Below are positions 51,672 through 60,090 of a stretch of 64,000 nt of DNA, piece after piece; the stretch's first letter is position 1, and each line of letters starts with the position of its first letter. This DNA is from Halomonas sp. NO4 (GTDB taxonomy: Bacteria; Pseudomonadota; Gammaproteobacteria; Pseudomonadales; Halomonadaceae). The stretch spans positions 38,032 to 102,031 of the forward strand of contig NZ_WHMA01000009.1 in the NCBI RefSeq assembly GCF_010994375.1, in the 5' to 3' direction. The notes under the pieces are model-generated. The model made no database searches. It had not been told where the DNA came from and was given only the letters and a program-made list of their open reading frames with translations. Both the position numbers and the translations under genes were made by a program.

Positions 51672-52557
51672 GAGCCTGCCCTTCGACCTGCGCGCCCTGC
51701 GTGTCTTCCTGGCCGTCGCCGACCGCGGCGGCTTCAGCGCCGCCGCCCGTGAGCTGAAGGTGGCCCAGTCGGCGGTCAGCCAGACCGTCGCCACCCTGGA
51801 ACAGCGCCTGGAGCTGACGCTCTTTCACCGCCACGAGCGGCGCATCGGCCTCACCCCGGAGGGGGAAACCCTGCGCGCCCATGCCCGGGAACTGCTCGAG
51901 CGTGCCGATGCCACCCACCTGGCCATGCGCGAGCTGCACGGGCTGGTCAAGGGAGAGGTGCGCATCGGCATCCCCTCGATGCTCGGCTCCTACTATTTCC
52001 CGCCGCTGCTGATGGGCTTCAAGGCGCGCCACCCCGGCATCCGCCTGACGGTGGTGGAAGCCGGGGCACGCCGGCTGCAGCAGCTCATCGCCGCCGGCGA
52101 ACTCGATCTGGGGGTGGTGATCGACGATGACAGCACGCGACATCTGGAGCGGCGCCACCTGCTGCGCGAGGAGATGGTGGTGTGCGTGCCGCGCGACCAT
52201 CCGTTCGCCGCACGTGGGGCGGTCAGCCCCGAGGCGGTGTTCGCCGAACCCCTGGTGCTCTTCCAGGACGGCTACTTCCACCGCGAGTTCGTCGATGCCC
52301 TGGCCAGCCGCAGCGGGGCGACAGCCAACGTGGCCTTCGAGTCGAACCTGATTCCGCTGACCAAAGCGATCGTGCGCCAGGGCTTCGGCATCACCACCTT
52401 CCTGCGCCGCGTGGTGGACGAGCCGGAGCTGGCGGCTGTCTCGCTGGCCCCGCCGGCCTGGCTGGACCTCTCGCTGGCCTGGGCGAGCGGCGCCTACCTC
52501 TCCCACGCCGAGCGGGCCTTCGTGGACTTCGTCACCGACCCCCGCCACGCCTTGTGA
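51670..52557 (+). CDS. LysR-family transcriptional regulator
   Basis: A 295-residue LTTR. The N-terminal winged helix-turn-helix reads LRALRVFLAVADRGGFSAAARELKVAQSAVSQTVATLE. The two-lobed effector domain starts near 90 (GEVRIGIPSML) and ends with FGITTFLRRVV. ATG 51670 was preferred to the TTG two codons earlier. It is divergent from the MFS gene, which it probably regulates, and converges with the NlpC/P60 gene, leaving 7 nt between stops. Confidence 0.92.
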   Translation: MSLPFDLRALRVFLAVADRGGFSAAARELKVAQSAVSQTVATLEQRLELTLFHRHERRIGLTPEGETLRAHARELLERADATHLAMRELHGLVKGEVRIGIPSMLGSYYFPPLLMGFKARHPGIRLTVVEAGARRLQQLIAAGELDLGVVIDDDSTRHLERRHLLREEMVVCVPRDHPFAARGAVSPEAVFAEPLVLFQDGYFHREFVDALASRSGATANVAFESNLIPLTKAIVRQGFGITTFLRRVVDEPELAAVSLAPPAWLDLSLAWASGAYLSHAERAFVDFVTDPRHAL

Positions 52558-52564
52558 CGCCCGC

Positions 52565-53194
52565 CTACCCTTCGTCGCTGAAGGGCACGCGCTGCGCCAG
52601 CAGCGTCGGCGCCAGGGTGCGGCGCGCCTGCCAGTAGTGGCGCCGCCAGTAGGCGTTGTCCAGGCGCGAGAGCGTCACCCCCTGGGAGGTGGAAGCATGC
52701 AGAAAGAAGCCCTCGCCGACGTAGATACCCACGTGGTCATAGGCGCCGGGCGGGCGGAAGAAGACCAGGTCGCCGACCTCCAGGGCATCGCGCGCCACCG
52801 GATCGCCCTCCTGGACCTGCCTGCCGGTGGTGCGCGGCAACTCGAGACGAAAGGCCTCGGCAAAGACGCGCTGTACCAGCGCCGAGCAGTCGATCCCCCG
52901 CTGCGTGCTGCCGCCCAGTCGATACGGTGTGCCCGCCCAGCGCTCATGCTGGTCAAGTAGCGCCAGGCGCAGCCGTTCGGGCGGCGAGCCGTCGATGCTC
53001 CCCAGGTAGCGCGGCGTGTCCGCCGGCGACATCATGGGGTCCCAGCCGTGGGGCAGGCCCGGCATCTGGCGGGCGAAATAGTCGTCCGGCGCCTGGTCGG
53101 GACGCGATGACGACCCGGCACAGCCGACCAGCAGCAGCAGGGCCAGCAGCAGCCCCGCTTTTCCCGCGGCACACAGCGATCTTGTGGTAACCAT
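52565..53194 (-). CDS. NlpC/P60-family peptidoglycan endopeptidase lipoprotein
   Basis: A 209-residue envelope hydrolase. Lipobox LLVGC gives lipidated Cys25. The NlpC/P60 catalytic residues are Cys103 (GIDCSALVQRVF), His154 (DHVGIYVG) and His166 (FLHAS). The fold and size resemble MepS/Spr-type endopeptidases that cut D,D- or L,D-peptide crosslinks, but exact specificity is unknown. About 210 bp without genes lie upstream; a hairpin at 53274-53300 (CAGTGGC/GCCACTG) is the only structure seen there. Confidence 0.9.
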   Translation of the reverse strand: MVTTRSLCAAGKAGLLLALLLLVGCAGSSSRPDQAPDDYFARQMPGLPHGWDPMMSPADTPRYLGSIDGSPPERLRLALLDQHERWAGTPYRLGGSTQRGIDCSALVQRVFAEAFRLELPRTTGRQVQEGDPVARDALEVGDLVFFRPPGAYDHVGIYVGEGFFLHASTSQGVTLSRLDNAYWRRHYWQARRTLAPTLLAQRVPFSDEG

Positions 53195-53406
53195 CCGGCG
53201 AGAGCCTCATGCCCTGAGCCGCACCTTGCCACCGCCGCGGTGGTGACCGCGCGGCGATCCTGGGCAGTCGCTGTGGCAGTGGCGTCAAGATGCCACTGGC
53301 GCAGCGGCCCCCGGCGGCTCGCTGTCTTGGCAAGCAGACCCCCGAAAAGGGGCCATTTCCATCCAACGGGTGACTATAAGCCATCCCCCGAAAGCATGGC
53401 GATCTT

Positions 53407-55866
53407 CTAATGCAGAGTGCGTGCATCCCCCGGCAGCGTATCGACATGCATCGGCGCCCAGTGGCGCGGCCGCGCCCCGGGAAAGTCGAGGCTCGCCCAG
53501 GGGCCGCCCAGCGGCGGAGCCCCGGTCAGCCAGGCGACCAGCGCTTGGCGCATGCCGGCGAGAAAGCTGTCCCGCTCGGGGGTCTCGCCCATGAAGAACG
53601 AGAAGCCGGCATAGAGAGCGCGGGCATAGGCGCTCCAGTTGGCATAGTGCTCGGCGGCCAGCGCATGGGCACGCTCCAGGACGTCATCGAAGGCGTCGGC
53701 TTGCAGCCAGCCGAGCTGACGCCCGGCAATCGCCAGGTCCACCGCCTGAGCCAGGTCCCAGGCGGTCAGATCGACCTCGTTGCAGCCATCCTCGTTGTCG
53801 CGCACCCGCCGCAGGCGCAGCAGATGGTTGCGGTCCTCCTCGCTGCATTCCCCGGACTCCAGCATGGCGATCTCGGAGGCCAGCCGCGCCGCGTTGAGGG
53901 TGTAGGGGGCGTAGTTGATCTGGTATTCCTGGCGATCCCCCGCCTCGAGCAGGAAGTGGACGAACTCGGCCAGTTCGGCGGGCCCGGTGATGGCGTAGTG
54001 ATCGTCGACCCACTCGCGGATCGACACCGCCTCGCGCTCGCTCTCCACCCGAGGTTCGCTCCAGGCCGGCATGTTGAGCGGCCCCACCAGCGCCATGGCG
54101 GTGAAGCGTCGCAGACTGGGTCGCGGCCCCGGCTCGCGCCACTCGCGGCTGCGCCAGTCCAGCCAGTGGAAGGGGCTGCCGGGATCCTCCAGGTGCCAGC
54201 GAATCTCCGCGGTCAGCGGCGGCTGTTCGGCCTCGGGCAGCAGCGCCTCCCAGTGGGCCCAGGCCTCGAGAAGGCGTCGCGCGTCGGGATAGAAACGGCA
54301 CAGGGTGCTGCACAGGGCCTCGGCGAAACGCTCCAGGGCCGCCGATTCGAAGGCTTCGGTGTCCATCGCCATCTGCAGGTAGAAGGCGTATTTCTCGGCC
54401 ATGTGAACGGTAGCTGCGTAGCGGCTCGCCTGGCGCAGGGCATCGCGGGCGGCCAGGTCGGCCGAAGCGGGCGCGCCGAAGCGCGTCTCGGCACCCGGCA
54501 AGGCGCCGTGCGCGGCATCGGCGGCGAGCTGGTTGAGGTGGTGGGCCTGAGCCGGCAGCCAGTAGCGCGCCAGCGCCTCGGTGCCCTCGTCGGGGTGCAA
54601 CTCGAGGGTGTCGCGCAGATAGTTCAGGGCATCGTCGCGCCGGGTCGCCGGGACCGGCGCTAGGGGCCCTTGCCGGGTGGCGAGTTCCGGCTCGCGCACG
54701 GAGGCGAGCGCCGATACCCAGTGGCGCGGAGAACGGCGCCACTCGGCCATGGCCTGCCGCGCCGCCTCCCGCTCGTCCGGCTCGACCAGTTCCTGCAGCG
54801 CAGTGCGCCACGGGCTCACCGGCGACTGCAGCAACAGCTGCCAGTCACGCTCCAGGCTCTTCAGGCGGTTGCGTCCCTCGAACAGGCTGCGACCGCGCTG
54901 ATAGGCCCGCGCCAGCGCCGACCAGTCGCTGTAGCGATGCTGCACCAGCTCCAGGGCATGGGTGGCAAAGGCCGCGGCTTCCGTCTCCTCGAGCCACCCC
55001 TGGCAGGCGCCCGCCCAGGCCAGGTCGACCAGGCGCAGCCAGTCCCAGGCGGCCCACTCCAGCGGCTCGCCCTGCTCCAGGAAAGCCAGCATGACCCGAC
55101 CGTAGGCGGCATCCGGGGCGGGCAGCGCCTCGCGCCAGGCCCGGCGGGCATCGGCATCGGCCTGCAGCAGACGCGTGGCGTCGAGATCCCAGGCCTGGCG
55201 ATGGCCCTGTCCGGCCAGCCACAGCAGGCAGCGGACCAGGTCGTCGCGCCCCTCGATCTGCCACCCCTCGGCCAGCCAGGCGGCAGCGTCCGGCCAGTCC
55301 TGGGGTATCGCCGGCAGCGCCACCACCGGAGCGAAGGCGGCACGCAGTCGCCAGGCGCGCTCGCCGGGCGCATCGGGCCACAGCGACGGGCCGTGCCGCT
55401 CGCGGGCAACCCATTCGGCCACCAGACTCCAGGTGACACCCTCCCCCTCGTGCTCGAGCTTGGAGAGCGCCTCGCAAGCCTCCCAGAAGCCATCGTCGCC
55501 GCGCACCCAGCCCTCGGCGCTGCGCGCGTGCAACAGCGCTTCCAGCCAGTCGTCGAGGTCGGCGTGCCCCGCGGTGATCTCGTCGGCCAGGTGCAGCGCC
55601 CAGCTGCGCGCACGCGCCGCGGGGATCCAGCCGGCGGCCCCCGCCAGGGCCGCGAGTTCGAGTGTGGCCAGCAGGCGCGCCGGATCGGCATGCCCGCCGT
55701 CGCACGACTCGAGCAGCCGCCAGCCGAGCTCGCCGCGATCATTGATGCCCAGCGCATCCAGCCGCGCGGCCGCTGCCGACGCATCGAGCGCCAGGGGATC
55801 GGGGGCAAAGGCCCAGCCACACAGGACCAGTTGCTGGGCCCACCAGGCATTCAGGGGGTCGACCAA
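53407..55866 (-). CDS. Large protein with repeated DUF1266-like modules, unknown function
   Basis: An 819-residue soluble protein, very rich in Trp, Ala and Leu, with no signal or membrane segment. The pattern of the DUF1266 family (WDL.R....A...G...., then SW..YA..Y..G) recurs. The C-terminal copy (about 740-800) is AWDLAQAVDLAIAGRQLGW then NWSAYARALYAGFSFF. The middle copy (about 274-331) is WDWLRLVDLAWAGACQGW then DWSALARAYQRGRSLF. A fainter N-terminal copy lies at about 65-115. The start is TTG after GAGGTGA. E. coli YbeR/YbeU carry the family; no function is known. It stands alone. Confidence 0.75.
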   Translation of the reverse strand: MVDPLNAWWAQQLVLCGWAFAPDPLALDASAAAARLDALGINDRGELGWRLLESCDGGHADPARLLATLELAALAGAAGWIPAARARSWALHLADEITAGHADLDDWLEALLHARSAEGWVRGDDGFWEACEALSKLEHEGEGVTWSLVAEWVARERHGPSLWPDAPGERAWRLRAAFAPVVALPAIPQDWPDAAAWLAEGWQIEGRDDLVRCLLWLAGQGHRQAWDLDATRLLQADADARRAWREALPAPDAAYGRVMLAFLEQGEPLEWAAWDWLRLVDLAWAGACQGWLEETEAAAFATHALELVQHRYSDWSALARAYQRGRSLFEGRNRLKSLERDWQLLLQSPVSPWRTALQELVEPDEREAARQAMAEWRRSPRHWVSALASVREPELATRQGPLAPVPATRRDDALNYLRDTLELHPDEGTEALARYWLPAQAHHLNQLAADAAHGALPGAETRFGAPASADLAARDALRQASRYAATVHMAEKYAFYLQMAMDTEAFESAALERFAEALCSTLCRFYPDARRLLEAWAHWEALLPEAEQPPLTAEIRWHLEDPGSPFHWLDWRSREWREPGPRPSLRRFTAMALVGPLNMPAWSEPRVESEREAVSIREWVDDHYAITGPAELAEFVHFLLEAGDRQEYQINYAPYTLNAARLASEIAMLESGECSEEDRNHLLRLRRVRDNEDGCNEVDLTAWDLAQAVDLAIAGRQLGWLQADAFDDVLERAHALAAEHYANWSAYARALYAGFSFFMGETPERDSFLAGMRQALVAWLTGAPPLGGPWASLDFPGARPRHWAPMHVDTLPGDARTLH

Positions 55867-56065
55867 GGCTCACCTCGACGTTCCAAGCGACGGGAGCGGG
55901 CGTCTCTCGGCCCGCGCAAATGGCGCCTAGTGTAACGGAAAGCGCGGCGCACGCCGATGGGCGCGACACGCAAAAACCCGCCGTATCGGCGTTACCATGG
56001 CTTGGCGAGGCGTTTTAAATATTGCACACTCGACCGACAAGATAATCAACATGCCCGGAGTCCCC

Positions 56066-57511
56066 ATGTCCCGCTCCTCCCTGCCGATCACCAACGACGC
56101 CTACATAGCCGGCCAGTGGCGCGGCGCCGCGCGCCGTTTTGCCGTGACCGACCCCGCCACCGGCGAGCTCCTGGCCGAGGTCCCCGACCTCTCCGCCGAG
56201 GATGCCCGCGACGCCGTGGCCGCCGCCGAGGCCACCTGGCCGGCCTGGCGGCGGCAAACCGCCAAGCAGCGCGCCGCCCTGCTGCGTGCCTGGTTCGATG
56301 CCATCATGGCCCACCAGGAGCCGCTCGCCCGGTTGATGACCCGCGAACAGGGCAAGCCGCTGGCCGAAGCCCGCGGCGAGGTCGCTTATGGCGCATCGTT
56401 CGTGGAGTTCTACGCCGAGGAGGCCAAGCGCATGGCCGGCGAGACGCTGCCCGGCCACGGCGCCGACAAGCGCATCCTGGTGTTTCGCGAACCGATCGGC
56501 GTGGTGGCGGCCATCACCCCCTGGAACTTCCCGCTGGCGATGATCACCCGCAAGTGCGCCCCGGCGCTGGCCGCCGGCTGCCCGGTGGTGATCAAGCCCG
56601 CCGAGGCCACCCCGCTCACCGCCCTGGCGCTGGCGAAACTGGCCGAGGAGGTGGGTTTCCCCGCCGGGGTGATCAACGTGGTCACGGCGAGCCAGCCGGC
56701 GGCCATCGGCGAGGTGCTGACCACCGACCCGCGGGTGCGCAAGGTCTCCTTCACCGGCTCCACGGCGGTGGGCAAGCGACTGCTCGCCCAGTGTGCCGGC
56801 ACGGTCAAGAAGGCCTCCCTGGAACTCGGCGGCAACGCCCCCTTCATCGTCTTCGACGACGCCGATCTGGATGCCGCCGTGGAAGGCGCCATCGCCTCCA
56901 AGTACCGCAACTCGGGCCAGACCTGCGTATGCACCAACCGCCTGCTGGTTCAGGCCGGCGTCTATGACGCCTTCGTGGCGAAGCTCGCCGCCCGCGTCGC
57001 CGAGCTCAAGGTGGGCAACGGCCTCGAGGAGGGCGTGGTGCAGGGGCCGCTGATCAACCCGGCCGCCGTGGACAAGGTGCGCGCCCACATCGCCGATGCG
57101 CTTGAGAAGGGCGGTCGCCTGGTGTGCGGCGGCGAACCCCACGCCCTGGGCGGCACCTTCTTTGAGCCCACGGTGATCGCCGATGTCACCCCCGCAATGC
57201 GCGTCGCCCGCGAGGAGACCTTCGGCCCCCTGGCGCCGGTGTTCCGCTTCGAGGACGACGCCGAGGCGATCGAGCAGGCCAACGCCACCGAGTTCGGGCT
57301 GGCGGCCTACTTCTACGCCCGCGACTACCGGCGCATCTGGCATGTCATGGAGGCGCTGGAGTATGGCATGGTGGCCGTCAACGAGGGGATTCTCTCCACG
57401 GAGCTGGCACCCTTCGGCGGCGTCAAGGAGTCCGGTCTGGGGCGCGAGGGCTCGCGCCACGGCCTGGACGAGTTCACTGAACTAAAATACGTCTGTGTCG
57501 GCGGCCTTTGA
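56066..57511 (+). CDS. gabD: Succinate-semialdehyde dehydrogenase (NADP) GabD
   Basis: Oxidises succinate semialdehyde to succinate in the GABA shunt. The 481-residue aldehyde dehydrogenase has PWNFPLAMITRK, FTGSTAVGK, general-base Glu254 (LELGGNAPF) and catalytic Cys287 in GQTCVC; the second Cys two residues later is typical of GabD. ATG 56066 follows GGAG at 5 nt; ATG 56051 is less well placed. gabT starts 32 nt downstream in the same operon. The 200-bp upstream region has no convincing promoter pair. Confidence 0.95.
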   Translation: MSRSSLPITNDAYIAGQWRGAARRFAVTDPATGELLAEVPDLSAEDARDAVAAAEATWPAWRRQTAKQRAALLRAWFDAIMAHQEPLARLMTREQGKPLAEARGEVAYGASFVEFYAEEAKRMAGETLPGHGADKRILVFREPIGVVAAITPWNFPLAMITRKCAPALAAGCPVVIKPAEATPLTALALAKLAEEVGFPAGVINVVTASQPAAIGEVLTTDPRVRKVSFTGSTAVGKRLLAQCAGTVKKASLELGGNAPFIVFDDADLDAAVEGAIASKYRNSGQTCVCTNRLLVQAGVYDAFVAKLAARVAELKVGNGLEEGVVQGPLINPAAVDKVRAHIADALEKGGRLVCGGEPHALGGTFFEPTVIADVTPAMRVAREETFGPLAPVFRFEDDAEAIEQANATEFGLAAYFYARDYRRIWHVMEALEYGMVAVNEGILSTELAPFGGVKESGLGREGSRHGLDEFTELKYVCVGGL

Positions 57512-57543
57512 TCGCCACAAACCCACGGATTCCGGGAGTCATC

Positions 57544-58842
57544 ATGAACAACGCACAGCTCAACGAACTCAAGCAGCGCTACGTCGCCAGCGGCGCGGCG
57601 AGCCCCGCCACCCAGTTCGCCGACCGCGCCGAGAACGCGCTGATCTGGGATGCCGACGGCAACCGCATCATCGACTTCGCCGGCGGCATCGGCGTGCTCA
57701 ACATCGGCCACCGCCATCCCAAGGTGGTCGAGGCCGTGAAGGCGCAGCTGGACAAGGTCATGCATACCTGCCAAACGGTAATGCCCTACGAGGGCTATGT
57801 GCGCGTGGCCGAGAAGCTCAGCCAGATCACGCCGGTGCGCGGCCACGCCAAGGTGATGCTCGCCAACTCCGGGGCCGAGGCACTGGAGAACGCCGTCAAG
57901 GTGGCCCGCGCCGCCACCGGCAAGAACAACGTGATCTGCTTCGACGGCGGCTACCATGGCCGCACCTTCATGACCATGGCCATGAACGGCAAGGTCGCCC
58001 CCTACGCCACCGACTTCGGCAGCATGCCGGGCAACGTCTTCCGCGCCCCCTACCCGGTGCCCTACCACGGCGTCAGCGAGGACGAGGCGCTGCGCGGTCT
58101 GAAGATGGCGCTCAAGACCGACGCCAACCCCCGCGACACCGCGGCCATCGTGCTCGAGCCGGTGCTCGGCGAGGGCGGCTTCTATGCGGCCCCGGCGAGC
58201 TTCCTCAAGGCGATTCGCGAGATCTGCGACGAGCACGGCATGCTGATGATCGCCGACGAGGTGCAGTCCGGCTTCGGGCGTACCGGCAAGATGTTCGCCA
58301 TCGAGCACAGCGGCGTCGAGCCCGACATCATCACCATGGCCAAGAGCATGGCCGACGGCATGCCGATCTCCGCCGTGGTGGGCACCGACAAGCACATGGA
58401 CGCCTCCGGCGGCAACTCTCTGGGCGGCACCTACACCGGAAGCCCGGTCTCCTGCGCCGCGGTGCTGGCGGTGCTCGAGGTGTTCGAGGAGGAGAATATC
58501 CTCGAGAAGAGCCAAGCGCTCGGCGACAAGCTGGCCCAGCGCTTCGTCCAGTGGGAGGCGCAGTTCGCCTGCGTCGACAACCCGCGCCACCTGGGCGCCA
58601 TGGCCGCCTTCGAGCTGGTCACCGACAAGCAGGCCCACAGCCCGGATGCGGAGCTGGCTGCCGCGCTGTGCAAGAAGGCCCGCGAAAAGGGGCTGGTGCT
58701 GCTCTCCTGCGGGCTCTACGGCAACACCATTCGCTTCCTGATGCCGGTGACCATCGAGGACGAAGTGCTCCAGGAAGGGCTCGACATCGTCGAGGCGTCC
58801 CTCAAGGAGCTGGTGGGCAGCCAGGCCGCAGCCACTGCCTGA
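57544..58842 (+). CDS. gabT: 4-aminobutyrate aminotransferase GabT
   Basis: Transfers the amino group of GABA to 2-oxoglutarate, giving succinate semialdehyde for GabD. The 432-residue class-III aminotransferase has SGAEALENAVKVAR, the GYHGRT motif, Asp238 in ADEVQSGFGRTG and the PLP Lys267 in TMAKSMADG. ATG 57544 follows GGGAG at 5 nt; an in-frame extension overlapping gabD is less likely. 5-Aminovalerate may also be a substrate. The operon ends with a 13-bp hairpin. Confidence 0.95.
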   Translation: MNNAQLNELKQRYVASGAASPATQFADRAENALIWDADGNRIIDFAGGIGVLNIGHRHPKVVEAVKAQLDKVMHTCQTVMPYEGYVRVAEKLSQITPVRGHAKVMLANSGAEALENAVKVARAATGKNNVICFDGGYHGRTFMTMAMNGKVAPYATDFGSMPGNVFRAPYPVPYHGVSEDEALRGLKMALKTDANPRDTAAIVLEPVLGEGGFYAAPASFLKAIREICDEHGMLMIADEVQSGFGRTGKMFAIEHSGVEPDIITMAKSMADGMPISAVVGTDKHMDASGGNSLGGTYTGSPVSCAAVLAVLEVFEEENILEKSQALGDKLAQRFVQWEAQFACVDNPRHLGAMAAFELVTDKQAHSPDAELAAALCKKAREKGLVLLSCGLYGNTIRFLMPVTIEDEVLQEGLDIVEASLKELVGSQAAATA

Positions 58843-58865
58843 GCCCTGCCCCAGGCCCGATAACG

Positions 58866-58895
58866 AACCGCCCGGCTGGTGACAGCCGGGCGGTT
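58866..58895. terminator. Hairpin terminator between gabT and the GlsB-like gene
   Basis: A 13-bp perfect stem AACCGCCCGGCTG (58866-58878) pairs with 58883-58895 over loop GTGA. It is followed by GTCTAT, so the T run is poor. It lies between convergent genes. Confidence 0.75.
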
Positions 58896-58912
58896 GTCTA
58901 TGGCAGCCAGGC

Positions 58913-59158
58913 TCAGCCCTGTCGCACCTTGGCGATCACCCACAGCAACACCACCGATCCCACGGTGGCCGTCACCAGCGAGCCGACGAAGCCGCCGGCC
59001 TGAAGGCCCAGCAGGCTGAACAGAAAGCCGCCGACCAGCGCACCGACCACCCCGACCCCGATGTTGCCGAGGATGCCGAACCCGCCACCGCGCATGATGT
59101 GGCCGGCGATCCAGCCCGCCAGCCCGCCGATGATCAACCAGGCAATCACTCCCATCAT
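58913..59158 (-). CDS. GlsB/YeaQ/YmgE-family small membrane protein
   Basis: An 81-residue transglycosylase-associated family protein: WLIIGGLAGWIAGHIMRGGGFG, then GNIGVGVVGALVGGFLFSLLG and a final span. Three short membrane helices rich in Gly. Such proteins are stress-induced inner-membrane proteins of uncertain function. AGGAG lies 5 nt before ATG 59158. Confidence 0.93.
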   Translation of the reverse strand: MMGVIAWLIIGGLAGWIAGHIMRGGGFGILGNIGVGVVGALVGGFLFSLLGLQAGGFVGSLVTATVGSVVLLWVIAKVRQG

Positions 59159-59242
59159 CCGTTCTCCTCTTCCGTGCTCAGGGGCAAGTCGCGGGACCGT
59201 CGGATAACGGCCCCGCTGTGGACACCGCCGGGTCGGTCGCGT

Positions 59243-59797
59243 TCAGAAGGACGACCCGGGCTGCTCGAGAAAGGCCAGTTCCTCGGGCGTGGACTCGCGC
59301 CCCAGGATGGCATTGCGATGAGGGTAGCGACCGAAGCGCTCGAGAATATCGCGATGGCGCCGCTCGAAACGCAGGTTCTCCTCCAGGCCCGGCTGATCGA
59401 ACAGACGCAGCGCCTCGTCATGGATCGCCAGCGACTCGCTGTGCATGTAGGGCATGTAGAGAAAGGCCCGCTGCAGCGTCGTGAGCGGCCGATCCAGTCC
59501 CTGGCCCACCGCCTCCTGGGCGAGCACCAGGGCGACAGGATCGGCGGCAAAGGCGTCCGGCGTATCACGGTGGACGTTGCGCGAGAACTGGTCGAGCACG
59601 ATCACCTCGGCCAGCCGCCCCTGCGCCGCGCGGCGCCACGGCCACAGCTCGCCCTGCTGCGCCGCCGCGAGCAGCGCGCCGAAGCGCTGCGTGATCTCGG
59701 CATCCAGCGCCGGGTCCTTGCGGAACCACTGGGCAGGTGCGAGTTCGCGGAACCAGAAATCGAGCACCGCCTCGGCGCCCGGCAGATCGGTCGGCAT
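59243..59797 (-). CDS. DUF924 family protein
   Basis: A 184-residue soluble helical protein of the DUF924 family: AVLDFWFRELAPAQWFRKDPALDAEI near the start, then VIVLDQFSRNVHRDTPDAFAAD and LYMPYMHSESLAIHDEALRLF. The family folds like TPR repeats; no enzymatic role is established. ATG 59797 follows GGGAGGG; upstream in-frame codons are not supported. It is divergent from the small membrane gene before ycjX. Confidence 0.88.
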   Translation of the reverse strand: MPTDLPGAEAVLDFWFRELAPAQWFRKDPALDAEITQRFGALLAAAQQGELWPWRRAAQGRLAEVIVLDQFSRNVHRDTPDAFAADPVALVLAQEAVGQGLDRPLTTLQRAFLYMPYMHSESLAIHDEALRLFDQPGLEENLRFERRHRDILERFGRYPHRNAILGRESTPEELAFLEQPGSSF

Positions 59798-59841
59798 GGA
59801 TGGCTCCCTCCCCGGTGACGGTCGGCGACCTCGCCGCTTGC

Positions 59842-59850
59842 TGCTATCAT
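59842..59850 (+). promoter_or_regulatory. Extended -10 upstream of the small membrane gene and ycjXF
   Basis: TGC followed by TATCAT (59845-59850), 5/6 match with TGN, about 33 bp before ATG 59883. No clear -35. Confidence 0.45.
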
Positions 59851-59882
59851 GGGCCGCTCTCGTGTCCGCCATCAACCCGGGT

Positions 59883-60080
59883 ATGTCGCTGATGCCGCTC
59901 CTTCCTGTGCTGGAAGCCCTCACCATTCCCTTCAACCTGCTCGGCCTGGTGATCTGCCTGGTCGGCCTGACCCTGGCGCAACGCCGCCAGCGGCGCTGGC
60001 CCTGGTATGGCATGGCGGTGGCCGGCTTCATGGTCGCCGCCACGCCGACCCTCCTCGCGCAGCTTTTGCTGCTGCGCTGA
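59883..60080 (+). CDS. Small membrane protein preceding ycjX
   Basis: A 65-residue hydrophobic protein, not recognised. One span at about 8-27 (LEALTIPFNLLGLVICLVGL), a basic loop AQRRQRRWPWYG and a second span about 42-62. The positive loop suggests both ends lie on the periplasmic side. The ribosome-binding site is weak (GGGT), so the start is uncertain. It is 10 nt upstream of ycjX and probably in the same operon. Confidence 0.62.
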   Translation: MSLMPLLPVLEALTIPFNLLGLVICLVGLTLAQRRQRRWPWYGMAVAGFMVAATPTLLAQLLLLR

Positions 60081-60090
60081 GGGGCCTGCC

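Noticed and set aside
56002..56046. Promoter for gabD (TTGGCG, TTGCAC and GATAAT hexamers)
   Set aside because: The hexamers do not pair at 16-18 bp spacing, so no promoter is called.
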